Assembly: GCF_024323335.1 (NCBI RefSeq)
Contig: NC_066583.1
Span: 17,592,665-17,656,664, forward strand
Origin: Lathyrus oleraceus
Lineage: Eukaryota > Streptophyta > Magnoliopsida > Fabales > Fabaceae
Direction of reading: 5' to 3'
Length of the DNA stretch: 64,000 nucleotides
Part shown: positions 47,449-58,273 of the stretch, piece by piece
Layout of the letters: each line of letters opens with the position of its first letter
Numbering within the stretch: position 1 is the first letter of the stretch
The notes under the pieces: model-generated
Told to the model about the DNA's origin: nothing
Seen by the model: the letters and a program-made list of their open reading frames with translations, nothing else
The model's database searches: none
Program-made: the position numbers and the translations under genes

Positions 47449-49010
47449 TGTAATACCCCAAAATTTACCATTCATTTTTCCTAGAAGCATATGCTTTACA
47501 CCTCATGCATGCATTCATTTTTTAGGTCATTTAGCATTTGCATTTCATCATGGCAATCAAAATCGGATACAAGAAGCTTGAACATCATCCAGGACACTTT
47601 GTGGGTTCTATTTAGATGATCAGTCAATACAAGGGAAAGACTTGAGTCACTTCCAATAGGGGTCTATTCGTCAGTCAAAACGTTAATCTTGAAGGAGCAA
47701 AGGTTTGTTCATGAGCTGTCATGCTCGCTAGGCGAAGCCCACGTGTTTCGAAAAAAAAAACGAAAAAAAAAAACGAAAAAAAAAGAACGGAAAACGAAAA
47801 TAAATAAATAAAAAATTAATAAATAAAAGAAAAAATCTTGGTTTGGACCTCTCTCATTTGAGCCCATAGGTCCAAAAAAATCAGGTTATAAATTCAGAGT
47901 TTCAGTGAAACAAAAGGCAATTCTATTCCTATTACCCTGGCTGGAAAAAGATAGTGAGATAAGAGTTAACAGAGTTCAGAGCAGCCTCCAAACCCTGAAG
48001 GGAACTCAACTGCACAGAATCACCTCTGTCTCACATAAACCCTAAAGATTGTTTTGTAAACCTCACGGATGCAACTCAATTTCAATCAAGCTCTCCAATC
48101 AGGGATAACTTGCGTGGTTTTCCACTTTATTTGTGGGATACCCCCTGGAGTTTCATTCCGATTACCTGTACTGACTCACTTTCTTTGATGGTGTTTAGCT
48201 TGGAAGGATCCCTGGGTTTCCTATTCCTCTAATTGCTATTACTTTGGATCTTTATCCGCGTGGTACTTTTACATTTTTCCCGCATTTTACTGCTTTCCTA
48301 GCTGGAAGACCTCGATAGGAGGCAATGTTTTTGTGTGTTTTTTTTACAGGTTCCTTCGTCAAGGACTGCCTTTTTGCACGAGCATCCCAAACCCTAATCC
48401 TTCATTGATTTTTCTTCTCCTAAACACACGTTTACTCCTTCTACTACAGGCGAGTAAGTCTCCAAAGGTCGAGCATCCGATAGATTGCGTAGTAACGTCG
48501 TTCGTCCAAAACCCAATCCATAACCCCGTAGTTAGCCGAACTACGGCTTGCTCTGATTCTCATTCCAGATGAGATACGTAGGCATAAGACGCGATGTCTT
48601 AGCGAGCACACATCCCCCAACCCATAGGTCAGCCGAGCTACGAAGACTCTGATTCTCATATTCAGATGAGATACGTATGCAGTGGATGCGACATCCGCGT
48701 GAGTCATTTTCATTTAACCCCTTTTTTAGTAAACATCACAAGATAAACTCACACCCTTTAGACAAGAACTACAAAAGTGGATCCCGTAGAGTACTACGGA
48801 TGCGTAGGGGTGCTAATACCTTCCCTTCGCATAACCGACTCCCGAACCCAAGATTTGGTTGCGAGACCTTGTCTTTTCCTTTCCTCTTTTCAGGTTTACT
48901 TCGAGCGTTTCCTTTTCCTCCTTTGGGATAAATAACGCACGGTGGCGACTCTTCTGTCATTTTCTTTCGCCGGTTGTTTTTTTGCACACTGTATTTTTCA
49001 GGTTGCGACA
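47449..49010 (+). repeat. 3' LTR of element E (1562 bp)
   Basis: Matches the 5' LTR over its whole length, ending GTTTTTCAGGTTGCGACA-type. In the first 200 bp I count about eight differences, mostly C/T and G/A, plus length changes in the A-rich tract (47752-47830). Followed by CACAG (49011-49015). Confidence 0.9.
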
Positions 49011-49402
49011 CACAGTTAAGTACATAATCAATGGTCTCCCTTCATGTCATGGCACGGAACAAGGTAGTCATAGCACGTTGATACGTGGCTCCGACATTCT
49101 TCAAACCGAAGGGCATCACTCGATAACAGAATATTCCCCAAGGTGTGATGAATGTTGTCTTCTCCATATCCTCGGGTGCCATTTAAATTTGATTATAACC
49201 GGAAAACCCGTCCATAAACGAAAAGACATTGAATTTAGCCATATTGTCTACCAACATATCAATGTGTGGTAGAGGAAAATCATCTTTTGGACTAGCTTTA
49301 TTCAAGTCACGGTAATCCATGCATATTCATACTTTTCCATCTTTCTTAGGTACAGGCACAATATTGGCCACCCATTGAGGATATGTAGAAGTCACCAGAA
49401 AC
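49011..49402 (-). pseudogene. Element C RT, middle part, with the YVDD region deleted
   Basis: The minus strand reads through the RT fingers (ADMEKTTF-type block, MPFGLKN) to TTLF, then at about 49050 jumps to the GRPLIMYLTVL-equivalent, which in A lies about 445 bp further on. The lost segment includes YVDDMI and the thumb/connection. A TAA at 49183-49185 (lysine in A) adds a stop. Bounded by E on the left and F on the right. Confidence 0.8.
49398..49402. repeat. Target site duplication of element F, left copy (GAAAC)
   Basis: GAAAC recurs at 58274-58278. Both flanks belong to the same RT codons of C, so F split a single reading frame. Confidence 0.95.
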
Positions 49403-49965
49403 TGTAACACCCTTCTAAAATACCCCAAATTATTTAATTAAAATATTAACATGTAACAATCAGAGTAATTATGCCCCGAAGGGTGTCACACAAACATCAC
49501 ACAATAATCATCAAAGTGTCCTGTCCTGCTCATTTATTCAATTCAAAATATTAAAGTATCTGCATAATACGCAGCGGATAGAAATCAATTCAATTATTCC
49601 AAACATGTAACATATTACATGCAAAATGATTCACAACCAATCAATAAAATATTCAAACATCCCATCCCGATGTTACATCTACCAGAGCATGACCCACTAG
49701 GAGACTACACTAGACTCCAACATTATCTTCTACTCAACTCACTGCTCGTTACCTGAAAAATAGTTGTAAGGGTGAGTTCCTCAATCAATATAACAAGCAT
49801 TATACAACAACATGTAATGTTAAGTAAATAACGCATCAAATCACCCTAACCAGACTACCCACTCCATAAAGGCAGTATCAACGCAACCTCATACTCAACA
49901 ATAACAAATAGCATATGTAAAATCTCGAAACATGCTCAACACCAACAACACAACACAACGATTTA

Positions 49966-50297
49966 CTCACTAATTCCTCACAATGGGAATTAGCTACAGC
50001 CCCACAGGCTATGCCATGCATTCATTATGCAATGAGACTCCATGAAATGCGGTACCGACTCTTCTTGAACATATAGTCCAAGCTCACCGATCCCTCTGGA
50101 TACGGCTACTGAGCTCACTAGTCCCACTCATTGAGATCTAATGACTCACTCACTAATTCCTCACCATGGGAATTAGCTACAGCCCCAAAGGCTAGACTAT
50201 GCACACTACTCATCTAGTATGCCAACATCAGCAACAATTCCACAAGAATTCACTCACTAATTCCTCACCATGGGAATTAGCTACAGCCCCACAGGCT
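49966..50297 (-). repeat. Three dispersed copies of a 46-bp repeat in the F LTR
   Basis: Copies at 49966-50010, 50149-50193 and 50252-50297 share CTCACTAATTCCTCACCATGG, then GAATTAGCTACAGCCCCA. The core AATTCCTCACCATGGGAATT is an imperfect palindrome. The right LTR has the same copies 6703 bp further on. Confidence 0.85.
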
Positions 50298-50651
50298 AAT
50301 CATGCATGCTAATTGCCTAGCAATACAACAACAACAACAACTCAAAATAGACATATGCTCACACTCTAAGCCACAAAACAGTCTATTCACAAATGCATAC
50401 ATAACTGATACATTCACAGCATCATGCATATCAACACCTATCATCAACATATTGTCAATACATTTATCACAAAAGCATATCACAACATGCCATAAAATCA
50501 AACACAGTATTAGCACACTCTACTAATACCTATACTACTCGAAACAACGGGAAATGATCCCTATTACATCATACCTCAGCTAAGTCTCACTACTCAGCCT
50601 AAACAGTCAAAAACTGCACAACAACAGCACAGGAAATCACAACCCTGCCCA

Positions 50652-50929
50652 TACGCGTATTGCCCATGCCATACGCGTATTGCCCAAACCTGGCCAACTC
50701 CATACGCGTAATGCCCATTCTCATACGCGTATTGCGCGTTTCCTCGCCCAACTCATACGCGTATCACCTGTCTCATACGCGTATGATACGCGTAACAAAA
50801 TCCCATTACGCGTACCACCAGAGACCAATTTACGTTCAAAATGTCATCTTTTTCTCCCGTACGCGTAAGGCCTCATCCATACGCGTACTGTCCATTCTCA
50901 TACGCGTATTGCCTAGTGCCATACGCGTA
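50652..50929. promoter_or_regulatory. Phased TACGCGTA palindrome array (left LTR of F)
   Basis: Exact TACGCGTA starts at 50652, 50672, 50703, 50724, 50756, 50776, 50787, 50807, 50860, 50880, 50901 and 50922. Gaps are 20, 31, 21, 32, 20, 11, 20, 53, 20, 21 and 21 bp, all within 1 bp of a multiple of 10.5. ACGCGT fits the CGCG-box recognised by plant CAMTA factors and resembles the yeast MluI cell-cycle box. The role here is inference. The array is repeated at 57355-57632. Confidence 0.7.
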
Positions 50930-51348
50930 TGACCAGAAGCCAGATTTCCAGATCTGCTATGGTTTTTCCTGCTACGAGTTCTATTCGATCTAACCTTCCA
51001 CAGTCCACATTTACACAGAAATCACTCATATCATCTAACCCGAATCATTCCCTATTCGATTTCACAACTCCTAACATTATCACATACAATTCCTACGAAT
51101 TTCTTTCGATTATCACCCAATTTCGTTCGTCAATTATTTCCACAAATTCATCATAATCATCCAATTCAAAGGTAAATTAAAGGTCTATCACTACCCATGA
51201 CATATTATCATACAATACCCGTTAATCAACGATAAACCCCCCTTACCTGAGTTAATCCGGCAGCCCCTGAGCTCCAAGCTTCTCCTTCCTTCAACCTTCG
51301 TTCTCTGGTTCTCTTTTTGCCCTTTTTCCACGTTCTGTCTCTTTTTCC

Positions 51349-51362
51349 TTTTCACGTGAAAA
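51349..51362. promoter_or_regulatory. G-box palindrome in the F LTR
   Basis: TTTTCACGTGAAAA is a perfect 14-bp palindrome around CACGTG, the plant G-box bound by bZIP and bHLH factors. It lies about 210 bp from the U3 start on the minus strand, a plausible enhancer position. Same in the 5' LTR at 58052-58065. Confidence 0.5.
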
Positions 51363-51570
51363 CAATAACCTTTTTACCAAATGGGACCCTTTTACTGATT
51401 TCCACTTTTATTCCAATAATAAAAATAATAATCCAATAATAATAATCCCAATAATTATTATTCCAAAATAATAATATTATTAATCCAAACTTCTAATTAT
51501 TCAACTAAATTAATAAATAAAATATTAATTTTAAATTAAATAATTAGCTTATTTTAATTGGGGTGTTACA

Positions 51571-51583
51571 ACTCTCCCCCACT
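51571..51583 (-). promoter_or_regulatory. Polypurine tract of element F
   Basis: The minus strand reads AGTGGGGGAGAGT directly before the 3' LTR start TGTAACACCCC. Confidence 0.85.
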
Positions 51584-51612
51584 AAAAGAGTTTTCGTCCT
51601 CGAAAACATACC

Positions 51613-52320
51613 TCAAGCGAACAACTCCGGATAAGACTCCTTCATCTGACTCTCAAGTTCCCAAGTCACATTGCCACCTGCTGGTCCTCCCCAAGCTACC
51701 TTCACTAAGGCAATCTCTTTACCTCGCAACTGCTTCAACTCTCGATCCTCAATCCTCATAGGTGATGTTTCAACAGTCAGGTTATCTCTCACCTGTACAT
51801 CATCTACTTGGACTACATGTGACGGATCATGAATGTACCTCCTCAACTGAGACACATGAAAAACCTCATGCAAATTCGCAAGCGACGGCGGTAAAGCGAT
51901 ACGATAGGCTACCTCTCCTATCCTCTCCAAAATCTGATAAGGACCAATAAAACGAGGTGTCAACTTCTTCGACTTCAAAGCTCGACCAACACCAGTTATC
52001 GGAGTAACACGAAGAAACACATGATCTCCCTCTTGGAACTCAAGTGACTTCCTCCTCTTATCATGATAACTCTTCTGACGACTCTGAGCAATTCTCATCT
52101 TCTCCTGAATCATCTTAATCTTTTCTGTAGTCTGTTGAACAATCTCCGGTCCAACCACAACACTCTCACCGGACTCATACCAACATAACGGTGTCCGACA
52201 TCTCCTACCATACAAAGCCTCAAACGGTGCCATACCAATACTCGAATGAAAACTATTGTTGTAGGTAAACTCAATCAAAGGTAAATAACAGTCCCAAGCA
52301 CCTCCCTTTCCAAAACACAA
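51613..52320 (-). pseudogene. Element F integrase C-terminal part with GPY/F module and chromodomain-like tail
   Basis: 235 codons in frame after the second frameshift. It starts within the integrase core (WDCYLPLIEFTYNNSFHSSIG, ALYGRRCRTPL), continues with the basic linker, FQEGDHVFLRVTP, GPYQILERIGEVAYRIALPP and LHEVFHVSQLRRY (GPY/F module), and ends with a chromodomain-like stretch (IEDRELKQLRGKEIALVKVAW, TWELESQM) and YPELFA. The chromodomain tail targets integration in this group. The ATG at 52320 is an artefact of the frameshift; the segment was part of pol. The frame is shifted because of a one-base loss at about 52307-52311. Confidence 0.85.
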
Positions 52321-52435
52321 GCTCTCAAAAGATCCTCTAATGACTGAATCGTCCTCTCAGTCTGACCATCAGTCTGCGGATGATATGCAGAACTCAATCT
52401 CAGCTTAGTTCCCAAAGCCTTCTGCAAACCTTCCC
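52308..52435 (-). pseudogene. Element F integrase, short segment between the two frameshifts
   Basis: About 42 codons in a third frame, open throughout and without stop. It carries the YHPQTDGQTER block with the catalytic glutamate of the DDE triad. It joins the 52400-55981 frame at about 52436 and the 51613-52320 frame at about 52308, each by loss of one base. Both sites are in short runs (T/A and A/G), so consensus error is a real possibility. Confidence 0.8.
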
Positions 52436-55400
52436 AAATTTCGATGTAAATCTAGGATCTCTGTCCGAAACAATACTCGACGGAATACCATGCAAACTTA
52501 CAATCTTCTCAATATACAACTCGGCTAATCTCTCTAACGGATAATCCATTCTGATCGGAATGAAATGAGCCGACTTCGTCAATCTATCAACAATTACCCA
52601 TATAGCCTCAAAATTCTTACTTGTCCTCGGCAAACCAGAAACAAAATCCATACTGATACTATCCCACTTCCACTCTGGAATAGCCAACGGTTGCATTAGC
52701 CCAGACGGCTTCTGATGCTCAATCTTTGACTTCTGACAAGTCAAACAAGAATAAACAAAACTCGCAATTTCTTTCTTCATTCCCGGCCACCAAAATAACT
52801 TTTTCAAATCATGATACATCTTCGTAGCTCCAGGATGAATACTCAAACCACTACGATGTCCTTCTTCAAGAATACTCTTCTTAAGCTCAGTAACATCCGG
52901 AATACACACCCGATTACCAAATCTCAAAACACCATTCTCATCAACTCTGAATTCACCACCTTGACCTTGATTCACTAAAGTCAACTTATCAACCACAAGC
53001 ATATCGGATTTCTGACCCTCTCTGATCTCATCCAAAATATTACTCGTCAACTTCAACATTCCCAATTTAACACTATTGTGAGTACTTTCACACACCAAAC
53101 TCAAATCTCTAAACTGCTCAATTAAATCCAATTCTTTAACCATTAACATAGACATATGCAATGATTTCCTACTCAATGCGTCAGCCACTACATTTGCTTT
53201 ACCCGGATGGTAATTCAAACCAAAATCATAATCCTTCAGAAATTCTAACCATCTCCTCTGTCTCATGTTTAGCTCTTTCTGATCAAACAAATACTTCAAA
53301 CTTTTATGATCACTGAAAACCTCAAATCTTGATCCGTACAAATAATGCCTCCACAACTTCAGAACAAACACCACAGCTGCCAACTCTAAATCGTGTGTCG
53401 GATAGTTCCTCTCATGAACCCTCAGCTGTCTCGACGCATAAGCTATAACCTGCTTATTCTGCATCAACACACCACCCAAACCCAACAATGAAGCATCACA
53501 GTAAACCTCGAATAGTTCCGATGAACTCGGTAATATCAGGATAGGAGCAGTAGTCAACCTTCTCTTTAACTCTTGGAAACCTTCTTCACATTTCGAATCC
53601 CAAACAAACGCTTGCCCCTTTCTAGTCAACGTCGTCAACGGTAACGCCAACTTAGAAAATCCCTCAATGAACTTCCTATAATAACCAGCCAAACCAAGAA
53701 AACTTCGAATCTCAGCAACAGACTTCGGAGCTTCCCACTTAGACACCGCTTCTATCTTAGAAGGATCTACAGCAACACCACCTCTTGAAATCACATGACC
53801 AAGAAAACTCACCTCTTCTAACCAAAATTCACATTTAGAGAGTTTAGCAAATAACTTCTTTTCTCGGAGAACTTCTAAAACCACTCTCAAATGCTCAGCA
53901 TGCTCTTCTTCAGATTTCGAATACACCAAAATGTCATCAATAAACACTACTACAAACTGGTCTAGGTACGGATGGAAAATCCTATTCATATACTCCATAA
54001 ATACTCCAGGCGCATTAGTCACACCAAAAGGCATCACAGAATACTCATAATGTCCATACCTTGTTCTGAAAGCAGTCTTCTGAATATCCTCAGTTTTCAC
54101 ACGTATCTGATGATACCCAGATCTCAAATCTATTTTGCTGAACACATTCGCACCAACCAACTGATCCATCAAGTCATCAATCCTCGGCAAAGGATACCGA
54201 TTCTTGATCGTCACTTTATTCAGTTGCCTGTAATCCACACACAACCTCATAGTACCTTCTTTCTTCTTAACCAACAACACTGGTGCACCCCAAGGTGACA
54301 CACTCGGACGAATAAATTTCTTATCCAACAAATCTTCCAACTGACTCTTCAATTCAGCTAACTCAACAGCAGACATACGGTACGGAGCCATCGATATCGG
54401 CCTAGTACCAGGTACCAAATCAATCGAGAACTCAACTTCACGCTCTGGCGGTAATTCATTCACCTCTTCCGGAAACACATCAGGAAAATCACACACCACA
54501 GCGAGATCGCCAATCACCAGTTTATCTTTAGCCTCCAAAGTCGCTAACAGCATAAACAACTCTGCCCCATCAGCTACTTCCTCATTCACTTGCCTTGCTG
54601 ATAGAAACAAACTCTTTTCTCCCTCCACCTCAGGAAAAATCACAGTCTTATCGAAACAGTTGATATAGACTCGGTTAAACACCAACCAATTCATACCCAA
54701 GATAACATCAATCTGCACTAACGGAAGACACACAAGGTCTATCCCAAAGTCTCTACCAAAAATACTCAAAGGACAACTCAAACAAACTGACGTAGTAGTC
54801 ACTGAACCCTTCGCAGGAGTATCAATCACCATACTACCACGCATCTCAGATATCTCTAACTTAAGTTTCACAGCACAATCCACAGATATAAAAGAATGAG
54901 TTGCACCTGTGTCAATAATAGCTACAAGAGGAAAGCCATTAATATAACACGTACCTCGGATCAAACGATCATCTGCAGAAGTCTCAGACCCCGATAAAGC
55001 AAAAACTTTGCCTCCCGACTGATTCTCTTTCTTTGGCTTAGGACACTGTGGGCTGATATGACCCGCTTCTCCACAATTGAAACAAGTCACAGTCTTCGAC
55101 CGACACTCTGCAGCCAAATGACCACCTCTGCCACACTTGAAACACTTCATCTCAGCACTGGTACACTCATGAACACGATGTCCAGCCCGACCACATCTGT
55201 AACACTTAACAGGGGCACTAGAGTCTCCCCCACTAGACCTCTTCATCCCACTCTGCTTCTGAAAACTTTTGCCAGCTGCATACGGTTTTCCACGATCAAT
55301 CTGATTCTTACCTTTCCTATCAACTCTCTGCTGATAGCTCTCAGCTCTGGCCTTGGAATCCTGTTCAAAAATCCTGCAACAGTCAACCAGATCAGAAAAC

Positions 55401-55981
55401 ACTCTAATCCTTTGATATCCAATCGCCTGCTTGATCTCGGGACGCAACCCGTTCTCAAACTTCACACATTTGGAAAATTCCCCAGCAGCCTCAGCATAGG
55501 GAGTATAATACTTCGACAGCTCTGTGAACTTAGCAGCATACTCAGTAACAGACCGGTTACCCTGCTTCAATTCCAAGAATTCTATTTCTTTCTTCCCTCT
55601 GACATCCTCTGGAAAGTACTTCCTCAGAAATCTCTCTCTGAATACAGCCCAAGTGATCTCAGCACCTCCAGCAGCTTCCAACTCAGTGCGGGTAGCAACC
55701 CACCAATCATCAGCTTCTTCTGATAGCATATGCGTACCGAACCTGACCTTCTGGTTCTCGGCACACTCAGTTACTCGGAAGATTCTCTCAATCTCCTTCA
55801 ACCACTTCTGAGCGCCATCTGGATCGTATGCTCCCTTGAACATTGGAGGATTGTTCTTCTGGAACTCACTCAGTTGACGAGCAGCTCCCATTCCCACAAC
55901 ATTCGGATTTCCTCCCAGTACTCCAGCTAGCATACCCAGAGCCTCAGCAATTGCAGCATCATCTCTACCTCTTCCAGCCAT
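52400..55981 (-). CDS. Element F gag-pol polyprotein up to the integrase core
   Basis: 1193 codons. Gag is at 1-255; the three zinc knuckles [28 protein letters not shown] and [14 protein letters not shown] lie at 260-313. The protease active site is IIDTGATHS (D357). RT has [20 protein letters not shown] and FIDDILVYS (D682, D683). RNase H has [12 protein letters not shown] (D829) and ends near ADALSR (about 937). The integrase zinc domain has paired histidines near 1042-1049 and C1079, C1082; core aspartates are at 1112 (SMDF) and 1173 (SDRD). The start MAGRGRDD at 55981 lies about 110 bp after the PBS, which is normal. The stop at 52400 is caused by loss of one T in a short homopolymer (52436-52441); the next frame holds the catalytic glutamate, and a second one-base loss follows. 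Confidence 0.95.
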   Translation of the reverse strand: MAGRGRDDAAIAEALGMLAGVLGGNPNVVGMGAARQLSEFQKNNPPMFKGAYDPDGAQKWLKEIERIFRVTECAENQKVRFGTHMLSEEADDWWVATRTELEAAGGAEITWAVFRERFLRKYFPEDVRGKKEIEFLELKQGNRSVTEYAAKFTELSKYYTPYAEAAGEFSKCVKFENGLRPEIKQAIGYQRIRVFSDLVDCCRIFEQDSKARAESYQQRVDRKGKNQIDRGKPYAAGKSFQKQSGMKRSSGGDSSAPVKCYRCGRAGHRVHECTSAEMKCFKCGRGGHLAAECRSKTVTCFNCGEAGHISPQCPKPKKENQSGGKVFALSGSETSADDRLIRGTCYINGFPLVAIIDTGATHSFISVDCAVKLKLEISEMRGSMVIDTPAKGSVTTTSVCLSCPLSIFGRDFGIDLVCLPLVQIDVILGMNWLVFNRVYINCFDKTVIFPEVEGEKSLFLSARQVNEEVADGAELFMLLATLEAKDKLVIGDLAVVCDFPDVFPEEVNELPPEREVEFSIDLVPGTRPISMAPYRMSAVELAELKSQLEDLLDKKFIRPSVSPWGAPVLLVKKKEGTMRLCVDYRQLNKVTIKNRYPLPRIDDLMDQLVGANVFSKIDLRSGYHQIRVKTEDIQKTAFRTRYGHYEYSVMPFGVTNAPGVFMEYMNRIFHPYLDQFVVVFIDDILVYSKSEEEHAEHLRVVLEVLREKKLFAKLSKCEFWLEEVSFLGHVISRGGVAVDPSKIEAVSKWEAPKSVAEIRSFLGLAGYYRKFIEGFSKLALPLTTLTRKGQAFVWDSKCEEGFQELKRRLTTAPILILPSSSELFEVYCDASLLGLGGVLMQNKQVIAYASRQLRVHERNYPTHDLELAAVVFVLKLWRHYLYGSRFEVFSDHKSLKYLFDQKELNMRQRRWLEFLKDYDFGLNYHPGKANVVADALSRKSLHMSMLMVKELDLIEQFRDLSLVCESTHNSVKLGMLKLTSNILDEIREGQKSDMLVVDKLTLVNQGQGGEFRVDENGVLRFGNRVCIPDVTELKKSILEEGHRSGLSIHPGATKMYHDLKKLFWWPGMKKEIASFVYSCLTCQKSKIEHQKPSGLMQPLAIPEWKWDSISMDFVSGLPRTSKNFEAIWVIVDRLTKSAHFIPIRMDYPLERLAELYIEKIVSLHGIPSSIVSDRDPRFTSKFGKVCRRLWELS

Positions 55982-56089
55982 CTCTATTCTGAAAACCCAA
56001 ACAAACTAAAACCATGAGTACTGATAGGTTACACAACACCTATACCGTACAGGGAAACAGAATAATTACGACTCGACTCGACCGACTAT

Positions 56090-56101
56090 GCTCTGATACC
56101 A
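56090..56101 (-). promoter_or_regulatory. Primer-binding site of element F (initiator tRNA-Met)
   Basis: The minus strand reads TGGTATCAGAGC, the standard complement of the 3' end of initiator tRNA-Met, four bases from the 5' LTR end. Confidence 0.95.
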
Positions 56102-56105
56102 CTAA

Positions 56106-58273
56106 TGTAACACCCTTCTAAAATACCCCAAATTATTTAATTAAAATATTAACATGTAACAATCAGAGTAATTATGCCCCGAAGGGTGTCACACAAACAT
56201 CACACAATAATCATCAAAGTGTCCTGTCCTGCTCATTTATTCAATTCAAAATATTAAAGTATCTGCATAATACGCAGCGGATAGAAATCAATTCAATTAT
56301 TCCAAACATGTAACATATTACATGCAAAATGATTCACAACCAATCAATAAAATATTCAAACATCCCATCCTGATGTTACATCTACCAGAGCATGACCCAC
56401 TAGGAGACTACACTAGACTCCAACATTATCTTCTACTCAACTCACTGCTCGTTACCTGAAAAATAGTTGTAAGGGTGAGTTCCTCAATCAATATAACAAG
56501 CATTATACAACAACATGTAATGTTAAGTAAATAACGCATCAAATCACCCTAACCAGACTACCCACTCCATAAAGGCAGTATCAACGCAACCTCATACTCA
56601 ACAATAACAAATAGCATATGTAAAATCTCGAAACATGCTCAACACCAACAACACAACACAACGATTTACTCACTAATTCCTCACAATGGGAATTAGCTAC
56701 AGCCCCACAGGCTATGCCATGCATTCATTATGCAATGAGACTCCATGAAATGCGGTACCGACTCTTCTTGAACATATAGTCCAAGCTCACCGATCCCTCT
56801 GGATACGGCTACTGAGCTCACTAGTCCCACTCATTGAGATCTAATGACTCACTCACTAATTCCTCACCATGGGAATTAGCTACAGCCCCAAAGGCTAGAC
56901 TATGCACACTACTCATCTAGTATGCCAACATCAGCAACAATTCCACAAGAATTCACTCACTAATTCCTCACCATGGGAATTAGCTACAGCCCCACAGGCT
57001 AATCATGCATGCTAATTGCCTAGCAATACAACAACAACAACAACTCAAAATAGACATATGCTCACACTCTAAGCCACAAAACAGTCTATTCACAAATGCA
57101 TACATAACTGATACATTCACAGCATCATGCATATCAACACCTATCATCAACATATTGTCAATACATTTATCACAAAAGCATATCACAACATGCCATAAAA
57201 TCAAACACAGTATTAGCACACTCTACTAATACCTATACTACTCGAAACAACGGGAAATGATCCCTATTACATCATACCTCAGCTAAGTCTCACTACTCAG
57301 CCTAAACAGTCAAAAACTGCACAACAACAGCACAGGAAATCACAATCCTGCCCATACGCGTATTGCCCATGCCATACGCGTATTGCCCAAACCTGGCCAA
57401 CTCCATACGCGTAATGCCCATTCTCATACGCGTATTGCGCGTTTCCTCGCCCAACTCATACGCGTATCACCTGTCTCATACGCGTATGATACGCGTAACA
57501 AAATCCCATTACGCGTACCACCAGAGACCAATTTACGTTCAAAATGTCATCTTTTTCTCCCGTACGCGTAAGGCCTCATCCATACGCGTACTGTCCATTC
57601 TCATACGCGTATTGCCTAGTGCCATACGCGTATGACCAGAAGCCAGATTTCCAGATCTGCTATGGTTTTTCCTGCTACGAGTTCTATTCGATCTAACCTT
57701 CCACAGTCCACATTTACACAGAAATCACTCATATCATCTAACCCGAATCATTCCCTATTCGATTTCACAACTCCTAACATTATCACATACAATTCCTACG
57801 AATTTCTTTCGATTATCACCCAATTTCGTTCGTCAATTATTTCCACAAATTCATCATAATCATCCAATTCAAAGGTAAATTAAAGGTCTATCACTACCCA
57901 TGACATATTATCATACAATACCCGTTAATCAACGATAAACCCCCCTTACCTGAGTTAATCCGGCAGCCCCTGAGCTCCAAGCTTCTCCTTCCTTCAACCT
58001 TCGTTCTCTGGTTCTCTTTTTGCCCTTTTTCCACGTTCTGTCTCTTTTTCCTTTTCACGTGAAAACAATAACCTTTTTACCAAATGGGACCCTTTTACTG
58101 ATTTCCACTTTTATTCCAATAATAAAAATAATAATCCAATAATAATAATCCCAATAATTATTATTCCAAAATAATAATATTATTAATCCAAACTTCTAAT
58201 TATTCAACTAAATTAATAAATAAAATATTAATTTTAAATTAAATAATTAGCTTATTTTAATTGGGGTGTTACA
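56106..58273 (-). repeat. 5' LTR of element F (2168 bp)
   Basis: Same length as the 3' LTR and identical apart from two apparent C/T differences. Includes the phased TACGCGTA array (57355-57632), the 46-bp repeats and the G-box. A good splice-donor consensus ACTCAG|GTAAGG occurs on the minus strand at about 57945, so the TACGCGTA array could fall in a leader intron (speculative). Confidence 0.95.

Larger units (their letters stand above)
37802..49010 (+). mobile_element. Element E: Tat/Ogre-related retrotransposon without ORF1 or protease (11.2 kb)
   Basis: Complete ends: 5' LTR 37802-39362, PBS, leader, gag, RT, RNase H, second RNase H, integrase, a 3' region with 68-bp repeats, a polypurine tract and 3' LTR 47449-49010, with CACAG target duplications. 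It sits in the opposite strand of C's pol. The LTRs are only about 1.56 kb and start TGTAATACCCC, unlike the Ogre TGTAAGACC. No ORF1 lies between leader and gag, and no DTG protease lies between gag and RT. By eye, the LTRs differ by a few percent. Confidence 0.9.
49403..51570 (-). repeat. 3' LTR of element F (2168 bp)
   Basis: TGTAACACCCTTCTAAAATA ... GGGGTGTTACA, an inverted-repeat end of at least TGTAACACCC. Contains an array of twelve TACGCGTA palindromes (50652-50929), three copies of a 46-bp repeat (49966-50297) and a G-box palindrome (51349-51362). Short ORFs inside, repeated in the other LTR, are not genes. Confidence 0.95.
49403..58273 (-). mobile_element. Element F: Tekay-like chromovirus (Ty3/gypsy), 8871 bp, very young
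   Basis: Complete: 3' LTR 49403-51570, polypurine tract, pol, gag, PBS for initiator tRNA-Met and 5' LTR 56106-58273, with GAAAC target duplications. The LTRs are both exactly 2168 bp; I find two differences (49669 C against 56372 T, and 50644 C against 57347 T, approximate positions). The integrase ends in a GPY/F module and a chromodomain-like tail, the mark of chromoviruses. Tekay is the best fit, from the gag with three zinc knuckles and the overall order, but subclade needs a tree. The coding part is intact except for two one-base frameshifts in integrase. Confidence 0.95.

Noticed and set aside
50652..50929. CRISPR-like array
   Set aside because: Repeat is an 8-bp palindrome with variable short spacers in a plant retrotransposon LTR; no cas genes.
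50277..51156. Small ORFs repeated exactly at 56980-57859
   Set aside because: They lie inside the two near-identical F LTRs; their duplication is due to the LTR pair, not a gene family.
53972..55723. Plus-strand frames of 108 and 221 codons
   Set aside because: Antisense shadows of F's gag-pol, which has full domain support on the minus strand.
56090..56101. tRNA gene remnant
   Set aside because: Only the 12-base complement of a tRNA 3' end next to an LTR, i.e. a primer-binding site; no cloverleaf.
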